This document shows, one piece after another, positions 9,696-23,599 of a DNA stretch of 64,000 nt (its first letter is position 1; each line of letters opens with the position of its first letter). The notes below the pieces were generated by a model. That model was not told where the DNA came from. It ran no database searches and worked only from the letters and a program-made list of their open reading frames with translations. Source of the stretch: Charina bottae (lineage: Eukaryota > Chordata > Lepidosauria > Squamata > Charinaidae); assembly GCA_023362775.1 (NCBI GenBank), contig JALMGJ010000002.1:106878481-106942480 (forward strand), read 5' to 3'. The position numbers and the translations under genes are program-made.

Positions 9696-11250
9696 AATTT
9701 TTCTTTTGTTCAAGAATGAAGGTAAACTCACCAGGTGGGTTCTCAGACTTGTCATTCCGAAGATCTCTAACAGCCTTAAGATAGTTAAATAGGCAATTTC
9801 CAAAAGGGATTAGAAAGTGACATTAGTGAATGCAGTGTCCTTTAAAAGGCTCTGCTGTGGTTCTGAGCATGATGGCTTCCCTTCAACTCCCATTGCTCAA
9901 ACCCACAGGAGACCACTGTCCTGTGGTCTCCTAATGAGGAGCAGCCATCCAGGGCACATGTAGGTAATCTCTCATCCTCCCCTTATCCAGAGAGGTTCCA
10001 TAGAACCGGTCTACTCACCAGTTCTTTTGATTTTTGCTGCTGTCGTTTTGTCTGCTCTTTCAGAGTCGTGCTAGTTAGCCATACCTCCCCTGGAAGTCCA
10101 ATAGTCACATTTTCATGTTTTGCAGAATAATTCCACCAACCTCTTCCTTGGTTTTTGTGGGACAAGCCAAGGTTTAGCCACACAGAGCACTGCCCTATTA
10201 CACATCCTGCAGCTCCATCAAAAGTAAGAGTTTATTTAATGTTTTCATAAAACTTTAAATGTTTAATCTTTGTTTATTTTTAAGACTTTATTTGTAAGAA
10301 ATATATGCATTAAATAAGATGTCTTTAAACAGAAACACATAAAATAAGTTTATGTATTGATCAGTTGATGAAAATGTTGTGACCAGAGACTCTCAGGAAC
10401 CTAACACTGTATTTACACTAGAAGCAATGGTTTGGTATTTACTAATTCAGTATTTGTGGGAACTTTATAGAATGCAACTACTACGAATAACAAGAATTTA
10501 CTGTATATCAATTTGTTTGGCATAACAAAATTATGGCTAACAGATATGATGTAACAAAATGTAGTAAAATCCTACATATATTTCCTCCAAAGTAAGTCTC
10601 CCACTGGCTTCAAAAACTCCTCACAACTGTGGATAGGATATTTAAGAACCAGAAGGCTATAATCTTATAGTCTCTGGGAAGTCAGAAAGTCATAGTGGAA
10701 ATTGAATCTCCCTGCTGAGGAAGAAGCAAGGAGTCAACATTCAGAAAGGGATATATATTCTTAAGTCCTTTTTGAAGTCCTTGTATATCCAACATAAATA
10801 TCCATATCTGTGTTTTGACATTGAAAGGAAAGTGGAAGAAAGACTATTTTGTACCAGAAAAGCTAGTCAAACCATTTCTGTCTGCTGACATATAGCAAAA
10901 CATGCAATGAAGCCATCATTATTAATTGTTCTTGTATTGGTATTTTTTTAAAAAAATAGAAAATGTGACCAGGGTTCCAGAAATATTATTTTATCTTCTG
11001 CTAGATTTTCTGGATTCATCAGAGCTTCCAGTGTGAGAAGCTGTCTTTGGCCAGTAAGCAACTCATGTTACTCCTATAATTTTCATAGTCATGGAATCTG
11101 CTATGGACACTAAATACAGTGCTTTTTTTTGTATGCCAATATTCACTTCAGAGTTCACTTTGAAATTCCCCTTGAAAGATGCAACTAATTATAGCAGGGT
11201 TGACTTTTAAAGTTAGAAATAAAATAGCATATGGAATTACAGGAAAAATT
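9696..11250. other. No gene recognised
   Basis: About 1.55 kb of AT-rich sequence with no supported ORF. It contains a perfect 10-bp-stem hairpin at 9907-9932 (aggagaccac / gtggtctcct, 6-nt loop), too short to call as an RNA gene. Confidence 0.5.
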
Positions 11251-11254
11251 GGGC

Positions 11255-12254
11255 TTGATGTAGGAAACAAAACAGGAAACAGTCTAATAATTCAAAGACA
11301 GGCATGATAAAAGAGAAGTAAGAGAAAGATTGACCAGAGGAAGAAAATATAAAGGAAGGACCAAGTATATAGAAGGAATAGACAAAAAGATCCCAGAAAC
11401 TAATGACACGTATGAACATTTCATTACTGAGCTACAGCTAGATATTCTGGAAAGTAAAGTTAAATGGGCCCTAAAAAGAATTGCTCATGACTAAGCTGTA
11501 GGGGTTGAATAAATAGCAGTAGAACTGTTCAAAATGTTTTAGTAGTGCCACTTGCAATTTAGAAGCAGGTGTGGAAAACTAGCTTATGAATTGGAAAAGA
11601 TCAGTTTCTCTTCCAATACCAAAAAGGGACAGTGCTGAAGAATGTTCAGGCGACAGAACAATTGTACTTATCTCATATGTTAGTATGACAATGCTCAAGA
11701 TTTTGCATTTCAGACTTCAACAATACATGGAATGAGAACTGCCAGTTTTACAAGCTAGATTTGGAATAGGCATGGACTCCGGAGGTCACTTTGCTAATGC
11801 CCAGTGGATAACGGAAAAGGCTAATGAGTTTCCAAAAGATCTCTATTTTATTGGTTATACAAAGCTTTTTGACTGTGTAGACCATAACCGATTCTGGAGT
11901 GCTCTTAAAAATATGGGTATACTGGGCCATTTCATATGAAGAATTTGTATGATGACCAGGAAGTAACAGTTGGAACAGCATATAAAGCAAATATATATTT
12001 CAAAATTAGGAAAGGATTATGCAGGGTTGTAAACTGGCATCTTATGTATTTAATTTAAACAAGAAATACATTATGAGAAATACCAGACTAGATAAAATAG
12101 AAATTGGCATTAAAATTGGTATGAAAAATTGGTATAAAAAAATGTCAGAAATGCTGATGTCCCACTTTGAGGACTTGGACTGCTAAAGATTCTCATGCTG
12201 AAGATAAGAGAGCCCAAAACCCTCTTCTTTCTGCTATAATATATAAATATTTTT
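11255..12254 (+). pseudogene. BovB/RTE LINE RT remnant, 5' part
   Basis: A decayed plus-strand copy of the same reverse transcriptase that is almost open at 54680-55989. Recognisable blocks are the linker (gaaagtaaagttaaatgggc), PIPKRDSAEECSGD-like codons near 11620, and FDCVDHN-RFWSALKNMG-like codons near 11870. Many stops and frameshifts are present. It is interrupted at 12254 by the L1 at 12273-18161 and resumes at 18180, so the BovB predates that L1. Confidence 0.8.
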
Positions 12255-12272
12255 AAAAGAAAAGAAATTAAG

Positions 12273-13056
12273 GACGTCTGGGGTGGAGACGAATGGCGAC
12301 TATGAGAACTTGATAGAAGCTCCGTAGTAAAAACAATACCCACGCAGCTTTAAGACGGTTTTCGTGAAACAAAGAACTAGCGAACAACGGCAGAGAAAGC
12401 GGGATATCGGCTTCTCTGAGAAAAAAGAATTTCAGCGGCTTCGGAGGCAGCAAGTTAAGCGTTTGTCGGTGTTTTGTGTTGTCAGCGACTCACAGTGAAA
12501 AAGAACAAGCCGGGAAGCCTGAAAGAGAAAGTGGAGCCGTGTGGCAGTGTCTGGAAATAGACAAATGCCGCTTTCGCTCACTGAGACAAGATTGGAGAAC
12601 TACTAAAAGAAAGATTAAAAGCCAAAGATTCTGAACGAAGAAAAAAAAAGCGAGAGACATTTTGGTGAGAAGACTCATAGTTCCTATTTGTAAAAACTAA
12701 AAAAAAAAAAAAAGAGGACTGATTTAATTAATAATTTAACAAGCCATTTTGTTTTTCTGTAAGATTGATTGCAAAATGAATTTCTTATTTAAAGCTTAGA
12801 AATATAATTTCATTTACTATAGATACAATTGTGTAAATTAGAGTAATAAACATATATTGTTAAGTAGATAAGTAGATAATTAAGTACATTTTGTTAAGTA
12901 GTTAAAAATAAGTTAAAGTAATTAATAAGAGATATATAAGAAGTTGATTTTTTCTGATTGTATAGAAGAAAAGTAATACTCTATAAGGTAATAAGTAAAT
13001 AAGGATAAAGGTATTAAATACAAATAATTAAAAGAGGGAAAAGATAAAGAAAAAAA
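12273..13056 (+). promoter_or_regulatory. L1 5'UTR (putative internal promoter)
   Basis: 784 bp from the insertion boundary to the ORF1 start. It begins with a somewhat GC-richer block (gacgtctggggtggagacga) and becomes very AT-rich before the start codon. Full-length L1s carry their promoter here; no single element is identifiable by eye. Confidence 0.6.
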
Positions 13057-13947
13057 ATGAGTATGAGTATAAGAAGACAAGGAATGATGTCTTCACAAGC
13101 AAGAAGAAGTTCAGAGACGGGGGAGGGAGAATGGCTGAAGTCACTGTTTGAAGATTTCACAATAAAAACAACTCAAACAATAATGCAAACAGTGACACGT
13201 GTTCTGGAAGAAAAATTAGAAGGTTTAGAAAAGAGATTGGAACAAAAAATAGGAAAAATAGAAAAAAGTTTGAAAGAAGAAATACATGGAGTGAAGAAAC
13301 AAACTGAAAAATGTGAAGAGAAAATAGATAAAGAGGAGGAACGAATAACTATGTTAGAATGTAAAGAAAAAGAATACTGTATTAGACTAAGTGGAGTAAC
13401 AGAGGAGAAGGATGATAGTACAAGAGAAATTGTTATACAGATGCTAGCAAATTTAATAGAGTGGGAGGAAGATAGATTAGAGGAAGAGATTGAAAAAATG
13501 TATAGGATTAACTCTAAATATGCGATAATGTATAAAAAACCCAGAGACATATTAATAGAATTCTCAAAAAAAAGAATAAGAAACATGATAATTCAAGCAT
13601 CCTATAACAAAAAAATAGAAATTGAAGGAAAAGATGTCACTATTTTTTAGGAAATCCCAGCAAAAATATTAAAAAAGAGAAAAGAATATAGATTCTTAAC
13701 AGATATTTTGAGAAAAAATAATATAGATTTCAGATGGGAAGTACCTGAAGGTCTTACTCTAACCTTTAAAGGACAAAGAACTAAACTGAACTCAATCTTA
13801 AAAGCCAAAGAATTTTTAAAAAGATTTGAAAAAGAACAAACAAACCCCAAGGAACAGAAACAAGGGAGGAAAGAAGAAACTTTAAGTCAGAAAGAAGGAG
13901 AGGTATCCAACACAAGGGAATTTACATCATTACTAGTAAATGAGTGA
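13057..13947 (+). pseudogene. L1 ORF1p (RNA-binding chaperone), one nonsense codon
   Basis: A 297-codon frame starting at ATG 13057. A basic/Ser-rich N-terminus is followed by a long coiled coil (about residues 35-115, rich in E/K/L heptads such as LEEKLEGLEKRLEQKIGKIE), an RRM-like region (YCIRLSGV) and a C-terminal domain (KPRDILIEF, then RWEVPEGLTLTFKGQR). The only break is a TAG at 13648-13650, where the L1 at the right edge has VLKEIP-type sequence. ORF1p trimers coat L1 RNA in the cytoplasm. The frame ends with TGA at 13945-13947 and overlaps the ORF2 start by 8 nt (ATGAGTGA). Confidence 0.9.
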
Positions 13948-16900
13948 ACTTAGAGCAATTACATGGAACATCAATGGAGATAACTCTCCAATTAAAAGAA
14001 GATGAATATTTCAATTATTAAATAAATTAAAACCAGATATTACATGCCTTCAAGAAACCCACATTAAAAAAACAGAAACAAACTATTTAATAAATAAGAA
14101 ATTAGGAATAGAATTTATAACAGCGAATGAAAACAAAAAAAATGGAGTAGTTATATATATAAAATCCTATCTAAAACCTAAATTAATAAAAAAAGATGAC
14201 AAAGGGAGATACATCATAGCCGAAATTGAAAATCAAAATTCTAAAACTTTGGTAATTGGTATATACTGTATGCCCCAAAGAATAATAAAAAAAAATTATA
14301 AAGATTTATCAAATGCCCTCTTAGAATATACTCAAAACAATTGGATTATAATGGGAGACCTAAATGGAGTAGTCTCACCAAAAATAGATAGAGAAACTAA
14401 TAATCAACCAAACAATTATCAAGGTAAACTACCTAAAGAATTTTTTGAAATGATAAACAATTTAACATTGATAGATGCTTGGAGAAGCCAAAATAGAACA
14501 ATTAGAGATTACACATTTTATTCTAATAGGCACAAATCATTATCAAGAATAGATATGATATGGATATCAAAAAATTTAGAAAATAAAATTAAAGAAGTAA
14601 AAATTTTACCAAAAACTTTATCTGACCATAACCCAGTACAAATAATCTTGAAGGTAAATTTAAGAAATTATAGATGGAGACTAAATGAAAATATTTTGAA
14701 AAATAAAGAAAATCTGGAAGATCTACAAAAGAAATTGAAAGAATTTTTCCAATGGAACATAAATACAGAGGTAAAACTAGAAACGGTATGGGAGGCTAGT
14801 AAAGCTTTTATGAGGGGACATTTTATATCCCTAAATAACTATCAAAGAAAAGCAGCAAAAAGAAAATTACAAACAATTCTAGATCAAATCAAGGAAAAAG
14901 AAAAAGAACTTCAAAACAAAAATAAAAATAAAAAAGAGGAAATTCTAAAACAAATTAAAATATTACAATTGCAACTAAAAATTTATATGACAGAAGATAT
15001 TGATAAAAAAATGAAATATATAAAACAATGAAATTTTGAACAAGCAAATAAGCCAGGCAGATGGCTGGCGTACAAATTAAGAAAAGAAAGAGAAAAACAA
15101 ATAATTTCTAAAAGAAAAGAAAATAATGTTGATTTAATTCACAATGAGGAAATTAAAAAAGCCTTTCATACCTATTACACAAAATTATATAAAAAACAAC
15201 AAATACCACTGGAAAAAAATGAAGAATATATTCAGAAATGCAACTTAAAAAAATTATCTAATGAACAAAAAGAAATAACAGAACATTTGATTACAACGCA
15301 AGAAATAATGGATGCAATTAAAAAATTGAAAACAGGTAAAACTCCAGGTACAGATGGACTTTCTGCAGGCTATTATAAGCAATTTAAAGAACAAATGATA
15401 GAGCCACTTAAAAATCTATTTAATTTAATATTAGAAGGAAACAAAATACCGCAATCATGGATGGAAGCAAGAATCACTCTAATCCCAAAAGAAAATCAAG
15501 ATTCAACAGAATGTCAAAATTACAGACCGATTTCCCTACTAAATAACGATTACAAAATATTTACCATGATACTGGCAGAAAGATTAAGGAAAGTTTTACA
15601 AGAATTAATAAATCAAGACCAAAACGGATTTCTTCCAAATAGACAAATAAACGAAAATTTATGCACAGTTATAAATTTGGTGGAATATGCACACATTCAT
15701 AATGAAAAACCAATAATGTTATTATTTCTAGATGCAGAAAAAGCCTTCGACAACATCAATTGGGATTTTTTAATCAAAATATTACAACACAGGAACTTTG
15801 GAGATAAATTTATAAAGGCAATACAAGCTATATATAGAACACAAAAAGCCAAAATCATAATTAATGAAGAAGAAACACAAGATTGTAACAGAAAAAGGCA
15901 CCTGTCAAGGATGTCCGTTATCTCCACTATTATTTATACTAGTATTGGAATGTCTATTGGAAGAAATTAGAAAAGATGAAAACTTAAAAGGAATTAAAAT
16001 TAAAAAAGAAACGTACAAATTAAAAGCGTTTGCAGATGATTTGGTTATAACACTGCAAAATCCCATAGACTCAATAGATAATTTAAATTAAAAAATACGA
16101 GAATATGGCGAAGTAGCAGGATTTAAAATAAATAAACAAAAAACTAAAATGATAAATTTAAATATGACAAAGAAAGATCGAATTGAATTAGAACAAAAAA
16201 CAGGATTTTTAAAACAAATAAAATAGCTGGGAATACAGACAACTTCGAAAAATATTGATTTATTTAAAAACAATTATAATACAACATGGATGGAAATTAA
16301 AAAAGATCTAGAAAAATGGAAATCATTACAATTATCTTTATTGGGAAGAATAGCTACTGTTAAAATGAATATATTATCAAGAATTTTGTATCTGTTCCGA
16401 ACGATACCAATTATAATAACAGATCAAACATTTCAAAAATGGCAAAAAGATTTAGCAAAATTTATATGGCAAGGGAAAAAACCCAGAATAAAACTAAAAT
16501 ATTTACAAGATGCAAAAGAAAGAGGAGGATTGGGATTGCCAGACCTAAAATTATACTACGAAACTTGTGGATTAGTATGGCTAAAAGACTGGATAATATT
16601 GGAAAATATGAAATTACTAAATTTAGAAGGGCATGATATTTGATTCGGTTGGCATGGATACATGTGGTATAACAAAAGTAAAATTAATAAGGCATTTAGC
16701 AATCATATTATAAGGAAATCATTATTAAAAATATGGAACAGATACAAAAATTCTTTATTACCAATTATACCATTGTGGACATAGCCTCAGGAGGCATTTG
16801 CGAGGCAGGAAAATCGAAGTGACGATAAATGGTTGAGATACCAAACTTTATTAAAATTTAATGAACAGAATTACGAATTTAAGACAAGAGAAGAATTGGA

Positions 16901-17738
16901 AAAAGAGGGTTCCATATGTCAATGGTTTACATATTTCCAAATAAAAGAACAATTTAAATTAGACAAAAAAAACGTTTAAATTTGAGAAAAGAGGAAATAG
17001 ATGGGATAATATATTATGGAATGAAAACGATCATTTGATTTCCAAATTATATAAAAAACTATTAGAAATAAAAACTAATGAAATAAAAATAAAAAATTAC
17101 ATGACAAAATGGGAAGAAAATTTAAGGCATGAAATTAACTATGAAGATTGGCAAAATACAGTATATGGACAAAAAATATTAAATTTACATTGAGCAATAA
17201 TCTAAAAGAAAATATATACAAAATGATGTTTAGGTGGTATATGTTTCCTGAGAAGTTGTTCAAAATGAAGCATATTAATTCAAATCTATGTTGGAAATGC
17301 AAAACAAAAGTTGGTTCAATGTATCATGTATGGTGGGCATGTAAGAAAACAAAAAAAAATATTGGGATAAAATGCATCTGTGTATCTGTAAAATTTTGGA
17401 AATTTTATCTGTAAAATGAAATCTGTAAAATTTTGGAAACAAATATGGAAAAAAACCCAGAAATTTACCTACTGGGATTAATGGAAAAAAAGATGAACAA
17501 TAACAGCAAAAAACTATTATTATACCTAACAACAGCAGCAAGAATTACTTTTGCACAATACTGGAAACAAGAAGGTACTCCGACAATAGAAGAATGGATC
17601 ATAAAACTAATGGAAATTACTCAAATGGACAGACTAACAAATTTAATGAAAGATGAAGAATTGGAGGACTATGAATTGATATGGAACCCCTTTTTAAAGT
17701 ATATACAAAAGGAATATATGATCAAATTAAGTATATAA
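13940..17738 (+). pseudogene. L1 ORF2p (endonuclease-reverse transcriptase), multiply broken
   Basis: It starts at ATG 13940, overlapping ORF1. Order of domains: APE endonuclease (ITWNING, LQETHI, GDLNG, SDHNP), linker, reverse transcriptase (DAEKAFD near 15730, GTCQGCPLSPLLF, FADDLVI near 16030), and a C-terminal Cys-rich segment (LCWKCKTKVG...H...C near 17290). Breaks: TGA near 14003, TGA 15029-15031, a frameshift near 15890, stops near 16090 and 16225, further damage between 16640 and 17150, and a small tandem duplication of the tctgtaaaattttgga stretch near 17385-17430. The protein nicks target DNA and reverse transcribes L1 RNA. This copy cannot do so. Confidence 0.9.
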
Positions 17739-18161
17739 AATTATAAGTGAAAGAAGAAATAAGAGAAAAGTAAATGTATTAGAAGATCTAGAATGAATAA
17801 GAGATTGAAATGTATGAAATATAATGAAATAATTATAAAAATGAAATACGAAAGGGGGAAAAAAAGAAAAAGGGGGGAGAAGGAATAAGAAAAGCTATGT
17901 AAATAAATATGAAACAATTTTTTTTTTGTGAAGAAAACTGGAAGTATTTTAAAAGTCTATAATATATGTTGTCATTTATTCTTTCAATTTTTTTTTCATT
18001 TCTTTCTGTCTTTCTTTTTCTTTTTTTTCTTTTTTCCTTTTGTTGTCCTTTTTTGTATGTAAAGATGTCTGAAATGTTGTACACATTGTAAGTATATGTA
18101 TAATTGTTTATATGTGTTTAATATATATTTTAAATAATAAAATTTAAAAAAAAAAGAAAAG
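17739..18161 (+). other. L1 3'UTR and A-rich tail
   Basis: Contains a polypyrimidine tract at about 17980-18050 and ends in aataataaaatttaaaaaaa. The same arrangement (pyrimidine-rich stretch, then a taataaaatt end) is seen at the 3' end of the L1 at 55989 and of short-ORF copy B. Confidence 0.75.
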
Positions 18162-18179
18162 AAAAGAAAAGAAATTAAG

Positions 18180-18790
18180 ATTATGTCAATAGTCAATGCT
18201 AACCCAATGCAAATAGGTGGAGAAGAAGTGGCAACAGACTTTATCTTCCAGGGCTCAAAACTTCAAAGGAATGGTGGCCATAGCCATGAAATAAAGATAT
18301 ACTCATTACAATGAAAAATCTAGACAAAATATTAAAGAGCAGAGACATCAGACTGACAACAAAGGTTTGTATTGTCAAGGCCACAGTTTTCAGTTGTAAC
18401 ATACAGTTGTGAAAGATGGATCATCGGAAAACCTGAATGCAGAAAAATCCATCCATTTCAACTGGAGAAACTGCTTGAGAATATCTTGGATTGCAAGAGG
18501 AAGAAATCACTCAATACTAGATACGTAAAACCAGACTGCTCACTGGAAGCACTAATAATGAAGCGAAAGCTGAGATCATTCAGACACATAATGTGAAAGC
18601 AAGAGTCATTAGAGAAGATCTTGATGCTTGGCAAATTAAGGCAATTGAAAAAGAGGCCCCCAGAATACAAGGGAGCTAAATCCTATCAGTGATGACATAA
18701 ACATGAGCTTACAAAAACTCAAACAAGTATTTAATGGCAGAGAGTTCAGGTGTTATAGTTTCCATCAAAGAGTTTAAAACAACTGAACAA
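18180..18790 (+). pseudogene. BovB/RTE LINE remnant, 3' part
   Basis: Continuation of the copy broken at 12254. It matches the BovB end seen at 48111-48507 and 50812-51180: blocks for the thumb/C-terminal region (attgtcaaggccacag, then DCSLEALIMKRKLRSFRHI-like codons) and the final segment before the 3' end. Heavily decayed. Confidence 0.75.
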
Positions 18791-18794
18791 CATA

Positions 18795-21700
18795 TGCATA
18801 TTATTTAAATAAGGAAAACAGAATGAGAAATGTGGAGGAGGAGGTGTTTTCCCCAGCACGATGAGTACCATGTGAGCTAGCTCCACTCTCCATATAATAA
18901 ATACATTATATTGGGAAATAAATTATATGGGGAAAAAGGGATAGATGTTATTTATGCTTGGAGATCAAGCAGGAACTACAATGCAGTGGCCATGAGCAAA
19001 ATAAGGGTCTCATTTGGGGCCGTGGAGGTGGGGGGAAATATCAGATCTGAGCTTCTTCATCTATTCATGCAATCTTCCAAATGTGTGAAGGCTCATACAT
19101 GCATGCTGGCTTTTTCCCTCCTTTTCAAATTTTGCAAATTTAAGTAGCCTGATTTCAATTTGAATTTTTGTAGCCAAGAACAAGGTTTCCACTGAGTCTC
19201 TCTTTAGCAAGACTTATTGAAAGGGAAAGGGATAATGTTACAGAATTTTCAACAGCTGGATTACTTTCAGTTTAGAACCCAATTTACCTTTCAGTTTATT
19301 AATGCAGAGATCTCTTTAATTTCTTCCTACTGCCCCTGCTCTAAATCAGTGGCTGCCTGCTCGTTTCCCAGACAACTGAGGAACGTACAGGTGTCTTTTC
19401 CAACTGTCTCTGGAACTGTTATCTGGCTCAGAACAGACCATTACAGCTTTATTTATGCTGTTCTGAACACATACTGTATAACACAGAAAGATCTACTTGT
19501 TTTTAATCCAAGAGCCTTTGTCCATTGCTGAGTTGAAGTGCTATCCAAGCACACCTGAATCAGCAGAAAACTATCTTGGCTATATTGGACTTTGTGGTCC
19601 CCATTGACAATCACTATCTTCCCTCATTTCCTTTTGTTTCAGTCTGCAGTATTTATCCAGTTCCCTAAGAGATTCAACACCTTTAAACTGCCTTTGTATG
19701 GTAGTGAAATGAGGGGTAAAATGCTACTTTAACACTGGTACAGCTAAGGACAACTTAAGGCTGTCTCACTCTCCAATCAAGGATCAGATGGAGGCAACAT
19801 CACAGGGACGAGGCCAAAAAAGTATTCCTGTTCAGGACCCTACATCCAGGCATGTGATCAGTATCCACTCTACTTCCACACTGAAGAGCAATATGGAGTG
19901 AACGAATGCATGAATGAATGAATTGCAGCAGCTTCATGAGGAGAGGCTTGGATACAGACCCTACATGTTCTGATCCCTTGCCCCTTTCAGGAAAATGTAT
20001 GAAAAATGTTTATGTATATTGTTCTCTCAAGTACAATTTTAAACTTCTTGATTTAAATCTGTTATTCATATTCTGAGGAAGGTAACCAGCAGCAAAGACA
20101 AGAACCTTTATGAATTACTGATTCCAGGGAAAGTAGGGCTTATGGGCTCTAAATTTATATATGACCATAGTTCCAACAATCAGGTATATACACGCAACAT
20201 AACATTAGGTCTGACTGCTAATACAAGTCAGTAACGTATGAAAGTTTAACAAAAGGAAGCTAAGACCTGCTAATCAATCCTCCTATTTTCTTCAGTCTAT
20301 TTGAAGTAGAAAATGCAACTTCAGAAGACCTATGAGCATATTTAGGATTTCTGAAATAGACTGCATGGGATTGAATAATTTTATATGTGTAGAGGAGACC
20401 AAGGTTACAAGTTTGTACTGGGCTACTAGAAAGAAGCTAGAATCCCGCTTGTAGCTTGTGTGACTGTCAGGCTTTTGAGAAGCAAATATATGATTCAAAC
20501 AGGAAAAGGTAGCTCTCTTAAAATTTAATCTCTTATGCATACAGCACTTCCTAATGAGTCCACCAGGAATAAACAAATTAGTCTCCAGGATGTATCATGC
20601 ATTAATTAATCAGACAAATAGTATTATGAAAGGTGAAAGATTTGAAAATTAGTTCTAAATTCAATGCTTACATTAGGAAAAATGGGACATAGGAAAAATA
20701 ATAGTGTAATGAAAATGTCAGTTTGTACCAATTCAAGTTAAATCAGCTGCAGTTTATTCCACGGTTATTTAATTTATTATCATCTGCATATGAACACTGC
20801 ACAGTCTTTTCTCAAGAAACACAATTAGAACACAGGAAGTGAAGGAAACATCAAACTGTAATTTCATATTCAACTCTCTATGAAAGCAATAGATTGAAAC
20901 TGATTCACAAAGCAAGTTACATGTTGCATATATTGAAATAAAACAGGATTAAATTCTATTGAAATATCCTTAGTGCTTTCTTATCCAATAACTAAGCACC
21001 AACCCAATGCATTCTAGAGGGAGAATGGATAGAAATTCCAGTTCTAAAACTGATCATTTGAATCCTCTTTTTTTCCCTTCACTAATATAAGCAAAAGAAA
21101 ATATATTCATGCTAATGGGATAATTGAGCCTTGAATATTAACCTTCACAAGCATTGTTAGGAAATTTCTAGCATAAATCCAGTCACAGTTCAAGAGCGAT
21201 CAGCACGTTGTTCTCAGAAATGTTGCTGCTTTGTGGAAATCATCATAGCTGGATGTGTTTTCAGAAAAGCAAACAGATGGATAAAGAACAGGTGAGGGCT
21301 GCCCTTGGTCTTTGAACAGAATCTTTAGGGCAGCACTCCAAAACATAAGCAGCACCAGGGCTAAAATGAAATTGGATTTAAATGCAGTTAATATGATTAT
21401 ACCCCATATATTTACCAGCTGCTTATTACTCAGGGGCAACCTTTGTTGACTCCAAGGTCATATGCTGTTCAGGTTCTGCACCTCTGTTCTTTGCAAAACC
21501 AAAATTCAGTACTGAAAGAAGTTGCTCTGTTAGCATTAAGCAGGAAGGTATTACTCAGTCCTCAATGTTGCTACCTCTTCTTGTCTTTATATATAGGGAA
21601 TCAATCTTGGCTGTGTACTCCAGCAACTTAGTTGTATGCTGTGGCTTGGATTACCATCAACCAGGAGGAAAAAAACAGTGTTTATGAAATGTTTATGTTG

Positions 21701-23595
21701 CTTTGAGGTCTACTCCCCAGCCCCACCCCACTTTTTAGGTTTGTTCATTTAAAGTTGCCAATCCAGGGAATTAATCTTAAATTCTATCCACTTTCCATGT
21801 TATGTACTTATTTTTAAAATCTGCATTATACCACTTCAACTCAGCCACTGTTCTGTACAAGGGAAGTAAAAAGGGCAAAAGACTCTGATGTTAATGTGAA
21901 GTTTAAAACCTATCATTGAGGAGAATAATTAGTATCTTTAAAATTACTTACTGGACTGCTGAAAGACCTTTGTGTCTGAAGGCAAACCTTGTGGATCAGT
22001 TCTCCCCTTCTATGTTCATCACAGTGATGTTTGAGTTTTAGGCCTTAGATTTTTCTTGACTAGTTGATGATTCTCCCAGCTGGTATGAATGCCTTCTCTT
22101 GCTTTCTATGGGAATGGAAAAAAAAGGAGTGAATTTGAGGATATTCTGTGAAAATCTCCTGGGGACAAACATTTGTGATTACAATCTCCCTTGCCATTCT
22201 AAAGTGACAGAACACATCAGGAATTCTTCATCCCATTATCACCTAGCCAATACTTTTCACTCCTTGGCTTGCCAATCTGAACATCACAGAATAAGCTCAG
22301 TATAAACCTAATTTGCCTGATGACAGAATGCCTACAATTTCATCTCCACATATTTCTATTTTGCAAATGGGGAGAAAAATTCTACACTTCTATTTCTTAG
22401 TCTTATTTACTGGGGTAAATATGATGTGGGGACCATGGAATGGGGAATGAATATAAGAAAATGTAAGAAAAATAAGAAACTTTGTGTTTGGCCTTGGGTG
22501 TCAGCCCTTGTGATGGTATAAACTTTGAATGGGAGAAAAGTGTTGGAGAAAGACTATTGATCATATAGGTAAACTATTTAATTTCACAGGCCTTATGTAA
22601 GTACAAGATATACAAATTGCACCTAAATCTCATCTTCAAATAGATTGATTTTTCTCTATTTTGCTTGTGTTATATACCAATATTATTATATTTACAATCT
22701 TTTGATTGGTATATTTACAAATTCTTATCCAACATGCTACTATTTGGTAGAGAATTATTTCTTTTAAAAAATTTGTAAATGGATTGATTTGAATAAAAGC
22801 AAACTGAGAAATTCATAAAAAATCATACTGGACCAGATCAAATGTTCATTGACTCCATTATTCCATTTTTCACAATGACCAGCTTGAAGGCTATAAGCAG
22901 AAACATTTCATTCAGTCTTGTGTTCCTGACCATTGTGATGTTTTTGTTATAATTCATCAAAGCCTTATTATATGCATTATATTGTATGTGTGCTTTTGTG
23001 TATATGTGTATACACACATTTAGTTTCCTATATTTTTCCCCATCCTGGCTTCCTGTAGTGTTTTATATTCACTTTAAAATAATCCATCCTTCTATCATCT
23101 TGTTCATTCTTATCTAATTCCATTACTTATTCTTCTTTCTTCATGTATATAAAATACAAAGCTTCTTATCCAATTCCTTGTTTTCTTTCTTTTTTCCCTG
23201 ACATTTATTGAGGGTGGTTTTTTTCAATATATGAATCTGGGATGACCTTGTGAATACAACTAGCCACAATTGCATCACACACAATGTAGAATAAGTCTGC
23301 ACAATGCACAATGCACAACATGACACACAATACACAATACATCTGCCCCTTTTGTACTTATATGCAAAGTTATGGCACAGGTAAAAAAGGGATGGAATTT
23401 ATATTGTGTTATAAATATATGTTATGCTATATGTTATGCTGCACTTCATCTCTTGTGCCCCTTGCCTTTGGTGAATGTCCACGTGGAGCACTTTTCCAGT
23501 TTTGATACAAAAGAAAGTCTGATTTAACAAATGTGAACTGACTGCTTAAGCACAAAAGCAGGAGGAATTAGGCTCAATGAAGCCTAATGGTTCTT
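18795..23595. other. No gene recognised, apparently unique sequence
   Basis: 4.8 kb of AT-rich sequence with short unsupported frames only. Minor low-complexity spots occur (tgaatgaatgaa near 19915, tgtgtatatg near 23000, a degenerate ACACAATGC run near 23280-23345). No domain or interspersed-repeat signature is recognised. Confidence 0.5.
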
Positions 23596-23599
23596 TTTA

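Larger units (their letters stand above)
12273..18161 (+). mobile_element. Full-length L1 LINE (inactive)
   Basis: 5.9-kb L1 with 5'UTR, ORF1, ORF2 and a 3'UTR ending in an A-rich tail. It is flanked by an 18-bp TSD (aaaagaaaagaaattaag, 12255-12272 and 18162-18179). It lies inside an older BovB copy in the same orientation. ORF1 has one nonsense codon; ORF2 has several nonsense codons and frameshifts. Confidence 0.93.

Noticed and set aside
9907..9932. Perfect 10-bp hairpin that might be a microRNA precursor
   Set aside because: The stem is far too short for a pre-miRNA and the flanks do not pair.
13173..13586. 137-codon minus-strand frame opposite L1 ORF1
   Set aside because: Antisense shadow of the purine-rich ORF1 coding strand.
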